Positions 6,779 through 11,637 of a stretch of 11,637 bases of DNA are shown here, piece after piece (position 1 is the stretch's first letter; each line of letters starts with the position of its first letter). The notes under the pieces were generated by a model. The model ran no database searches. It had not been told where the DNA came from and worked only from the letters and a program-made list of their open reading frames with translations. Position numbers and translations under genes: made by a program. Source of the DNA: Bacillota bacterium (lineage in GTDB: Bacteria > Bacillota > Clostridia > Lutisporales > Lutisporaceae); NCBI GenBank assembly GCA_023230985.1, contig JALNWH010000060.1:1-11637 (forward strand). The letters are read 5' to 3'.

Positions 6779-6784
6779 ATTATA
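6779..6784 (-). promoter_or_regulatory. Probable -10 element for the propeller-cvpA-LiaF-like operon
   Basis: A perfect minus-strand TATAAT lies about 138 bases upstream of the propeller ATG. The sequence 17 bases further up (TATGAA) is a poor -35. Transcription from here would include the inverted repeat at 6684-6762 in a leader of about 130 bases. Confidence 0.4.
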
Positions 6785-6814
6785 TCACTTTTATCATGGT
6801 TTTCATATTATTTG

Positions 6815-6843
6815 GTATTTGAAACTAAATACATGGGAATACT
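6815..6843 (+). promoter_or_regulatory. Sigma-F-like promoter for yyaC
   Basis: GTATT (6815-6819) is followed after 15 bases by GGGAATACT (6835-6843). The -10 box fits the Bacillus sigma-F consensus GGNRANAMT at every position, the -35 matches GYWTA at four of five, and the 15-base spacer is the consensus one. It lies about 60 bases before the yyaC start, and yyaC is, as I recall, a forespore (sigma-F) gene in B. subtilis. A sigma-G overlap is possible. Confidence 0.65.
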
Positions 6844-6905
6844 TAATATTAACATGTATGAGACACAAAATACTTTTATCAATATTACTTAAAAGGAGAT
6901 GTTCA

Positions 6906-7496
6906 ATGTTATTTGAAAAGTCGATAGACACTTCGAAACCACTATCTTATATATATTTTGCAGAACAATTTTCTAATGTTTTTGAAAAGACCTGCTACAA
7001 TTGTTATTCTGATACAGTAATATTTTGTATTGGTACAGACAGATCAACAGGTGATTGCCTTGGTCCGCTGGTTGGGCATAAACTTAGAGATATAAAAATT
7101 GAAAATGTACATATCTTCGGCTCTTTAGATGAACCGGTCCATGCGAAAAATTTATCTTTCTATTTGGAAAAACTAAATAGTTTCAAAAATCCTTTTGTTA
7201 TAGCAATAGATGCTTGTCTTGGAAAGACAGATAGAATCGGATATATAAATATAAAGGAAGGCCCCCTATGTCCCGGTGCCGGACTTAACAAAAAGCTTCC
7301 TTCCGTAGGGAACTTAAGTATTACAGGTATTGTAAATGTGGGAGGCTTTATGGAAGTAATGGTGCTTCAAAATACCAGACTAAGCATAGTAATGAATATG
7401 GCAAATATAATCGCAGGCGGTATAAGGCATTGTTTTTGGAAAAGACGTAAAGGCAGCAGCTTAATACAATCAAGTACTTTATATGACTTTAACTAA
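6906..7496 (+). CDS. yyaC: Spore protein YyaC (GPR-protease-related fold)
   Basis: This is a 196-residue cytosolic protein made in sporulating cells. The motif GTDRSTGD (43-50) followed by LGPLVG is the signature of the YyaC family, which is related to the germination protease GPR. AIDACLG in the middle and PSVGNLSITGIVNVGGF further on also fit. The protein covers the family length (about 190-205). No clear catalytic role is known to me. ATG at 6906 is chosen because AAAGGAGAT (6892-6900) precedes it at normal spacing; the frame is open upstream, but that part would cross the promoter. The gene is divergent from the propeller operon and converges with the YkuS-like gene, ending 13 bp from it. 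Its presence argues for a spore-former. Confidence 0.9.
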   Translation: MLFEKSIDTSKPLSYIYFAEQFSNVFEKTCYNCYSDTVIFCIGTDRSTGDCLGPLVGHKLRDIKIENVHIFGSLDEPVHAKNLSFYLEKLNSFKNPFVIAIDACLGKTDRIGYINIKEGPLCPGAGLNKKLPSVGNLSITGIVNVGGFMEVMVLQNTRLSIVMNMANIIAGGIRHCFWKRRKGSSLIQSSTLYDFN

Positions 7497-7509
7497 TTCT
7501 GCAAAATTA

Positions 7510-7791
7510 CTATTCAAAAAGAGGACTGTAACTTCCTTTTTTCATAATTTCTATTATTTCATCTGCATTCTTCTTTTTTCCGTTTATCAATAATGCCCCT
7601 TTTGAGTTCTTATGTTTTTTTGTTAACATAGGATGTATTGTATCATCAATCAAAGCTAAAGAAGGAAATTTCTCACCATTATAAACGATGACATCGGCGC
7701 TTTTGTTCTCATCAATAAAAAATATTTTGTAACCTCTCTTTTCTAAGTCCCTTTTGATGATTTCTAAGCCTCTCTCTATCAAAACAATCAA
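7510..7791 (-). CDS. YkuS/UPF0180 family small protein
   Basis: This is a 93-residue soluble alpha/beta protein of unknown function. An N-terminal helix (about 6-20) leads into GYKIFFID, then ADVIVYNG, SLALID and a C-terminal ALLINGKKKNADEIIEIM segment. This strand order and the ING-x(4)-ADEI ending resemble the YkuS/UPF0180 family, but conserved cysteines of some members are absent. The start is TTG at 7789-7791, preceded by AGAGGTGA (7796-7803). That ribosome binding site lies within the 3' arm of a perfect 11-bp hairpin (7794-7833), so translation is probably limited until the hairpin opens. The gene is the last of the parAB-to-DUF4446 set. Family confidence is moderate. Confidence 0.6.
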   Translation of the reverse strand: MIVLIERGLEIIKRDLEKRGYKIFFIDENKSADVIVYNGEKFPSLALIDDTIHPMLTKKHKNSKGALLINGKKKNADEIIEIMKKGSYSPLFE

Positions 7792-7793
7792 AT

Positions 7794-7833
7794 AATCACC
7801 TCTAATTAATATTATTTTAAAATAGAGGTGATT
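7794..7833 (-). promoter_or_regulatory. Hairpin sequestering the ribosome binding site of the YkuS-like gene
   Basis: AATCACCTCTA (7794-7804) and TAGAGGTGATT (7823-7833) on the plus strand are perfect inverted repeats of 11 bp around an 18-base AT-rich loop. In the minus-strand mRNA the 5' arm begins five bases after the DUF4446 stop codon, and the 3' arm contains the AGAGGTGA ribosome binding site of the next gene, two bases before its TTG start. A ribosome finishing DUF4446 would cover or melt the 5' arm, so coupling is plausible. Read on the plus strand it is followed by TTATT and could also work as a terminator. Confidence 0.7.
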
Positions 7834-7838
7834 TTATT

Positions 7839-8336
7839 CTATAAAACAGTTTTTAAACATCTATTTAAAACTATCTCTTCTTCTACAGACAATGGATATT
7901 TGCAGCTTCCGTTTTCTATAGGTTTTGCATAGGTAACACTTTCTTCTCTCCCATATATAGATGACAGAACAAATCCATTATTATAATTATCCAATAAAGC
8001 GATAGAATAACTTAAATCACTGCCTGTATCAGAAAATGCATTGTATCTTATTATATTGCATTTTTGCATACATCTATCCGCCTGATCCTTCAAACCAATA
8101 ACGGTATTGTTTAATACATCTACTTTATCTGATGCATTGTCTATGTTTTGCATGTATTCTTTAATCATTTCTTCAAGGCTTGTATTTTTTGCACCTCTCA
8201 TAAATTGCTTGTATTTTTTCTTTAGCCTTGAAAGCTGAACTGATGTTACTATATTCCATATAAATAATATTAAAAATACAGAAAATAATACAGAAAATAT
8301 TATAAATTCTCTGGTGTATATATATGATATATCCAT
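7839..8336 (-). CDS. DUF4446 family membrane-anchored protein
   Basis: This is a 165-residue protein. One membrane helix lies at about 11-34, followed by a basic stretch and a coiled-coil-like region at about 35-90 with a helical repeat. The C-terminal domain carries the DUF4446 signature, including YNAFSDTGSDLSYSIALLD, NNGFVLSSIYGRE and YAKPIENG, then a final helix (PLSVEEEIVLNRCL). The family is common beside parAB in Clostridia and its function is not known to me. ATG at 8334-8336 is preceded by AAGGAG eight bases upstream. It lies 80 bp downstream of phzF, and that gap contains a parS site in a 40-bp palindrome. Confidence 0.9.
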   Translation of the reverse strand: MDISYIYTREFIIFSVLFSVFLILFIWNIVTSVQLSRLKKKYKQFMRGAKNTSLEEMIKEYMQNIDNASDKVDVLNNTVIGLKDQADRCMQKCNIIRYNAFSDTGSDLSYSIALLDNYNNGFVLSSIYGREESVTYAKPIENGSCKYPLSVEEEIVLNRCLKTVL

Positions 8337-8388
8337 AGAAATGACTCCTTAAATTTAATATTAGCTAATAAATGATCGAATTTTTCCT

Positions 8389-8428
8389 ATAAGGCTATAA
8401 TGTTTCACGTGAAACATTATAGCCTTAT
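8389..8428. repeat. Perfect 40-bp palindrome centred on parS
   Basis: The arms 8389-8408 and 8409-8428 are exact reverse complements. The centre is the 16-bp parS site. One arm includes the last four phzF codons and stop (8417-8428). As RNA it would form a 20-bp hairpin without a U-tract in either direction, so terminator function is uncertain. Confidence 0.9.
8401..8416. promoter_or_regulatory. parS: parS site 1 (ParB binding)
   Basis: TGTTTCACGTGAAACA is an exact match to the consensus centromere of chromosomal ParB/Spo0J proteins. ParB loads here as a CTP-dependent clamp and spreads, and ParA and SMC act from this point. The site starts immediately downstream of the phzF stop, about 1 kb from parB. 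Confidence 0.95.
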
Positions 8429-9283
8429 GTCTTCTACACCTAAAAAATCAGCTCTTCCGCCAACAAAAATCTCAATAGTTTTATTAAACTTTGTAAAAAC
8501 ATAAATATTACTTGGTCTTCCCATAAAATACCCCTGCTCTATTTTATATGGTACGTCTTTCACTTCATTATTATTTTCGTTTATTATATAATATATTAAT
8601 GAAGCATTTGAGGTACCGGTAGCTGATTCTTCATCTATTCCAACTGCAGGTGCAAAGTTTCTGGTAAAAAAATCCGAGTCATTTTCTATTGTTTCACGTG
8701 AAACAATATGGGCACCAATAATATTTTTTCTTTTACAAAAATCTATCATCTTTCTTTTTCGTATTTTTAGCTCTTTTAATACTTGTAATGATGATACTTC
8801 TATTATGGCATCTTTTAATCCTGTTGAAACTATTGAAACTTTCCCTAGCTTATTAGGAATGATATCTTCTTTTTTTAGTGTAGTAAAGCCAATCACTTCT
8901 TCTATAGCAAAATGCTCTATTATTTCAGGTGCTTTCATTTGCATAAAAAAAATTCCATCTCTGTTTATTACTTTTAGATTTCCGGCTTTTGTTTTGTGAT
9001 ATAAATCTCTTGTGCCAAAGTTGTTTATTAAATCTAATAAATAAAAAGCTGCCAAAGCTGCATGACCGCAAATATCAACTTCCTCTGCAGGAGTAAAATA
9101 TCTGATAGCATAACTATTATCTGCAGATTTTTCTAAATCAATAAAAGCAGTTTCCGAATAATTATTCTTTTTCGCTATATTAAGCATTTGCTCATCATTT
9201 AACCCTTTATCGTCTAGTACGACAGCCGCTTTATTTCCTCCGCCTAGCCTAGAAGTAAACGAAGAAATTATATATTGTTTCAT
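8417..9283 (-). CDS. PhzF family isomerase-like protein
   Basis: This is a 288-residue cytosolic protein of the PhzF/diaminopimelate-epimerase-like fold, close to the family norm of 260-300. Family motifs are in order: GNKAAVVL (16-23), NYSETAFI (41-48) with the catalytic glutamate probably E44, YFTPAEEVDICGHAALA (62-78), NFAPAVGIDEESATGTS (209-225) and a GRPSNIYV strand near the end. PhzF proteins isomerise small hydroxylated or amino acids; the substrate here is unknown and no phenazine genes are visible. ATG at 9281-9283 is chosen; a TTG directly before it would add one residue and both suit the upstream GAGGG. It lies 112 bp downstream of parB. A perfect parS site inside it encodes residues 194-198 (VSRET). 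Confidence 0.85.
   Translation of the reverse strand: MKQYIISSFTSRLGGGNKAAVVLDDKGLNDEQMLNIAKKNNYSETAFIDLEKSADNSYAIRYFTPAEEVDICGHAALAAFYLLDLINNFGTRDLYHKTKAGNLKVINRDGIFFMQMKAPEIIEHFAIEEVIGFTTLKKEDIIPNKLGKVSIVSTGLKDAIIEVSSLQVLKELKIRKRKMIDFCKRKNIIGAHIVSRETIENDSDFFTRNFAPAVGIDEESATGTSNASLIYYIINENNNEVKDVPYKIEQGYFMGRPSNIYVFTKFNKTIEIFVGGRADFLGVEDIRL
8690..8705. promoter_or_regulatory. parS: parS site 2, inside phzF
   Basis: This is a second exact TGTTTCACGTGAAACA, extended to a perfect 22-bp palindrome at 8687-8708. It lies within the phzF reading frame and encodes V-S-R-E-T. It is 289 bp from site 1. Two perfect sites this close to parAB support a functional centromere region. Confidence 0.95.
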
Positions 9284-9395
9284 CAACTCTACCCTCTTCT
9301 CTTTATTTTATCAACATTTTTCTTTTGTTTACTTATCTTTATGTCAATTAGCACGATTTAATTTGAATCTTCAAACAGAAAATTATTTAAAATAT

Positions 9396-10223
9396 CTATA
9401 AATTAAATAATGCCAGAATTCGATCCAAATCGTCTATGCTATAATATTCAATTTCAATCTTTCCTTTTTTCTTACCGTGAATTATATTCACTTTTGTATG
9501 CAGCAGATTTCTCAGCTTGTCTTCTATTTCTATAACTTCCGGATTCTTAGTTTTTTTCTTTCGGACGTTTTCTTTGCTTTTTGTCATATTTTCTGTCTGC
9601 CTTACACTTAATCCTTCTTTTATAACTTTATTTGCCACTTCAATCTGTTTTTTCTTCTTATCTATAGCCAGTAATGCTCTTGCATGTCCGGCTGTGAGTT
9701 CTCCGGTTATCAGGAATTCTTTTACCTCATCATCCAAATTTAAAAGTCTCAAGGTATTCGTTATTGCCGGCCTGCTTTTTCCTATTTTCTTTGCTATTTC
9801 TTCTTGAGAGATTTTATGTTCATCCATAAGTGACTTATAAGCATTTGCTTCTTCAATAGGGTTTAAATCTTCTCTTTGCAGGTTTTCTATTAATGCTATT
9901 TCTAATGCTTGAATCTCGCTATAGTCTTTAATCACAACCGGTACTGTTTTAAGCCCTGCTAATCTGGCAGCTCTCCACCTTCTCTCACCGGCTACAATTT
10001 CATAATAGTCTTCCTTCTTTCTCACCACTATCGGTTGTACTATCCCATGCTCTTTTATTGATTCAGCAAGTTCATTTAATGCATCTTGTGCAAATTTACG
10101 TCTAGGCTGATTTTCGCCTGCAGTTATCTCGGTAATCTTCAATTCATTGACTCCGCTGGTTCTCGTTTCTTTATACTCCGGTATAAGAGCGCTTAAACCT
10201 TTGCCTAGCGCTTTTTTAGCCAT
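9396..10223 (-). CDS. parB: Chromosome partitioning protein ParB (Spo0J)
   Basis: This is a 275-residue DNA-binding clamp that loads at parS, spreads along DNA using CTP, and recruits SMC. The N-terminal lead is GKGLSALIPEY (7-17), which in this family stimulates ParA. The CTP-binding domain shows GENQPRRKF (36-44) and GERRWRAARLAG (79-90). The parS-recognition helix-turn-helix is at about 138-157 (ISQEEIAKKIGKSRPAITN). The C-terminal dimerisation region is at about 228-275. The ATG at 10221-10223 is preceded by GAGGAG, which lies in the last two sense codons of parA, so translation is coupled. A GTG five codons upstream would put the ribosome binding site inside the coding region. The natural targets are the parS sites at 8401 and 8690. 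Confidence 0.96.
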   Translation of the reverse strand: MAKKALGKGLSALIPEYKETRTSGVNELKITEITAGENQPRRKFAQDALNELAESIKEHGIVQPIVVRKKEDYYEIVAGERRWRAARLAGLKTVPVVIKDYSEIQALEIALIENLQREDLNPIEEANAYKSLMDEHKISQEEIAKKIGKSRPAITNTLRLLNLDDEVKEFLITGELTAGHARALLAIDKKKKQIEVANKVIKEGLSVRQTENMTKSKENVRKKKTKNPEVIEIEDKLRNLLHTKVNIIHGKKKGKIEIEYYSIDDLDRILALFNL

Positions 10224-10227
10224 TAAA

Positions 10228-10995
10228 TCACTCCTCACTTAAATATATAAATTCCTCAGCCAAATCCATATACGCTTCAGCACCTTTAGATCTGGGGTCA
10301 TATTCAATTATTGACATTCCATGGCTGGGTGCTTCAGCCAGCCGCACATTTCTAGGTATTACAGTTGTATAAACCTTTCCTTTAAAATACTTCTTTACTT
10401 CGTCAACTACTTGAATGGATAAGTTTGTCCTACCGTCAAACATACTTAATACAACACCTTCAATCTCTAAAGCTTCATTTAAGTTCTCTTTTACTAAACT
10501 ATATGTATTCATTAATTGGCTTACTCCCTCTAAAGCATAGTATTCGCATTGAATCGGTATCAACACGCTATCCACAGCAGATAATGCATTGATTGAAAGC
10601 AGCCCTAGAGATGGAGGACAGTCAACAAAAATAAAATCATATTTATCTTCTAAATCAATAATACATTCTCTAAGTTTTAATTCTCTTTGATTATATCCTG
10701 TTAACTCAATTTCCGCCCCTGCCAATTGTACTGATGCCGGTATTATATATAATCCTTTTAAAGATGTGGGTAAGACACAATCAGCCGGGGGAATATCATT
10801 GATAAGCATGTCATAAATAGAATATTTTAATTTGCTTTTATCAATACCAACACCGCTAGTGGTATTGCCTTGCGGATCTATATCAATCATAAGAACCTTT
10901 TTACCAAGACTTGAAAGGCATGCAGACAGGTTAACAACTGTTGTCGTCTTTCCAACACCACCCTTTTGGTTAAATATTGCGATAGATTTTGACAA
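10228..10995 (-). CDS. parA: Chromosome partitioning ATPase ParA (Soj)
   Basis: This is a 255-residue ATPase of the MinD/ParA class, the usual chromosomal length. It binds DNA as an ATP dimer; ParB triggers hydrolysis, moving origins and, in Bacillus, tuning DnaA. The Walker A P-loop is KGGVGKTT (11-18), with the signature lysine at K11. The Walker A' motif is IDPQGN, with D38 and D40, and Walker B is FVDCPPSLG, with D125. The start is TTG at 10993-10995, seven bases after AGGGAG; the nearest upstream ATG is followed directly by a stop, so TTG is the best choice. The stop overlaps the leader of parB. Confidence 0.96.
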   Translation of the reverse strand: MSKSIAIFNQKGGVGKTTTVVNLSACLSSLGKKVLMIDIDPQGNTTSGVGIDKSKLKYSIYDMLINDIPPADCVLPTSLKGLYIIPASVQLAGAEIELTGYNQRELKLRECIIDLEDKYDFIFVDCPPSLGLLSINALSAVDSVLIPIQCEYYALEGVSQLMNTYSLVKENLNEALEIEGVVLSMFDGRTNLSIQVVDEVKKYFKGKVYTTVIPRNVRLAEAPSHGMSIIEYDPRSKGAEAYMDLAEEFIYLSEE

Positions 10996-11331
10996 AATAC
11001 CACTCCCTTCACATCTATATCTATATTATAACAAACTTATAATATAATAAAGACTTAATGAATATTATATAATATCTTTAGCAAATTGACAGTATTAATA
11101 GATAAACAGGCTAAATCATTACTTTTAGCAATATTTTCCGGCTAATAATTAAAAATTTAATAAATTCTATTTTAGAAATATGAAAATTTAGTTTATTATT
11201 ATATGTGTATTATAACAAAAAAATCTATATAAGTTTTACCATATAAATATTTTTATTTGTTATGGTCCGGATAATTTTGAAAGTTATGTTTTCTATTTTC
11301 TTGTTGCAATGGAATCTATTGGAGGTGTGTT
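10996..11331. other. 336-bp intergenic region between parA and gdt1
   Basis: This is the divergent region upstream of parA (minus) and gdt1 (plus). It is very AT-rich. Besides the parA promoter I see only the gdt1 ribosome binding site and a weak TATTAT box at 11208-11213 that could serve gdt1. No DnaA boxes, RNA gene or manganese riboswitch signature are apparent. Confidence 0.6.
11003..11033 (-). promoter_or_regulatory. Extended -10 promoter and ribosome binding site for parA
   Basis: On the minus strand TGT precedes a perfect TATAAT (11025-11030), giving the extended -10 form TGNTATAAT; the -35 region is weak, as often in such promoters. The ribosome binding site AGGGAG is at 11003-11008. 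The leader would be about 25 bases. Confidence 0.65.
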
Positions 11332-11601
11332 ATGGGAAGAATTATTTTTACTACCTTTTGGATGGTATTTATCGCTGAGTTGGGAGATAAAACTCAAATA
11401 GAGACTATGTTGTTATCGTCGCAATGTGATACTCCTTTGCCGGTTTTTATAGGATCCAGTCTGGCATTGATATGTTCATCTTTTATCGCTGTTTGTGCAG
11501 GCTCGTTTATTACTAAATATATCCCGCCTAATCTTTTACAGTGTTTAGCCGGGTCTATTTTTATAATAATGGGATTTTTAATTTTATTTAATAAGTTCTG
11601 A
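11332..11601 (+). CDS. Half-size TMEM165/GDT1 (UPF0016) family cation transporter subunit
   Basis: This is an 89-residue membrane protein with three hydrophobic segments at about 3-18, 36-59 and 68-86. The first contains the family signature AELGDKTQ (15-22), in which the E-x-GD-K-T cluster lines the cation path; the family moves manganese or calcium, often out of the cytosol. Full-size members carry two such motifs. One-motif forms of about 90 residues are common in bacteria and are thought to pair, so this is not necessarily a truncation. No second half is visible inside the window. ATG at 11332 has GGAGGT five bases upstream. Its stop codon lies within bases resembling the end of the 143-bp repeat, and the repeat's 5' end follows 14 bases later. 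Confidence 0.85.
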   Translation: MGRIIFTTFWMVFIAELGDKTQIETMLLSSQCDTPLPVFIGSSLALICSSFIAVCAGSFITKYIPPNLLQCLAGSIFIIMGFLILFNKF

Positions 11602-11615
11602 GTTCCCCTTTTCAC

Positions 11616-11637
11616 CCACAACGCAATCTTAATCAAT
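11616..11637 (-). repeat. Partial, inverted copy of the 143-bp repeat
   Basis: Bases 11616-11634 are the exact reverse complement of repeat positions 7-25; the last three bases match at two of three. Past position 25 the match to the full repeat stops, so this is either a truncated copy or an internally deleted one. A 7-base match to repeat positions 132-138 (AACTCAG) occurs at 11598-11604. The window ends within the repeat. Confidence 0.75.

Noticed and set aside
6819..6905. Longer yyaC starting at TTG 6819
   Set aside because: The extension would overlap the sigma-F-like promoter, and the ATG at 6906 has a clear ribosome binding site and gives the family's usual N-terminus.
9382..9411. Inverted repeat ATTATTTA/TAAATAAT around the parB stop as a terminator
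   Set aside because: The stem is only eight A-T pairs and no T-tract follows, which is too weak to call.
11086..11091. Perfect TTGACA on the plus strand upstream of gdt1
   Set aside because: No acceptable -10 box occurs 16-18 bases downstream.
11110..11331. Possible manganese (yybP-ykoY) riboswitch ahead of gdt1
   Set aside because: The conserved loop sequences of that riboswitch are not visible; the leader is plain AT-rich sequence with only a small TTAT/ATAA dyad near 11260-11274.
1..11637. CRISPR arrays, tRNA or rRNA genes, insertion-sequence transposases, DnaA-box clusters
   Set aside because: I read both strands for these and found no regularly spaced repeats, cloverleaf genes, transposase-like proteins or TTATCCACA clusters.

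Overview
The window reads as chromosomal DNA of a low-GC, spore-forming member of the Clostridia (Firmicutes). The evidence is AT-rich intergenic DNA, strong Shine-Dalgarno (SD) sequences, several TTG starts, the sporulation gene yyaC with a sigma-F-like promoter, and a set of genes (soj/parA, spo0J/parB, DUF4446, mscS, DUF951, yyaC, cvpA) that usually lies near the replication origin in this class. YedF hints at selenium or sulfur-transfer metabolism. The genus cannot be named from this sequence.

Layout, left to right. 1-143: one copy of a 143-bp structured repeat. 166-1902 (minus): yedF, mscS and the small zinc-ribbon-like DUF951 gene, reading leftward. 1903-2678: a 776-bp stretch with no gene, holding a near-consensus rightward promoter, a REP-like hairpin, a second complete copy of the 143-bp repeat, and a third hairpin flanked by 31-bp direct repeats. 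2679-4204 (plus): a DUF2089 regulator and a DUF4097 protein, closed by a terminator-like hairpin. 4261-6641 (minus): an operon of a single-pass beta-propeller protein, a CvpA-family protein and a LiaF-like polytopic membrane protein. 6906-7496 (plus): yyaC. 7510-10995 (minus): parA, parB, phzF, a DUF4446 gene and a YkuS/UPF0180 gene. 11332-11601 (plus): a half-size TMEM165/GDT1-family transporter gene. The last 22 bases are the start of a third, inverted copy of the 143-bp repeat, so both ends of the window lie in the same repeat.

How the parts work together. ParA and ParB form the chromosome partitioning system. Two perfect 16-bp parS sites lie just downstream of parB: one inside phzF, encoding the residues VSRET, and one beginning immediately beyond the phzF stop codon at the centre of a perfect 40-bp palindrome. 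DUF2089, DUF4097 and the LiaF-like, CvpA and propeller proteins look like envelope-sensing or envelope-homeostasis functions, but their substrates are unknown.

The most interesting signals are not protein genes. The 143-bp repeat has paired changes between its two full copies that preserve RNA base pairing, and its wobble pairs fit transcription from the plus strand; copy 2 lies downstream of a strong plus-strand promoter. Separately, a perfect 11-bp hairpin between DUF4446 and ykuS buries the ykuS ribosome binding site.
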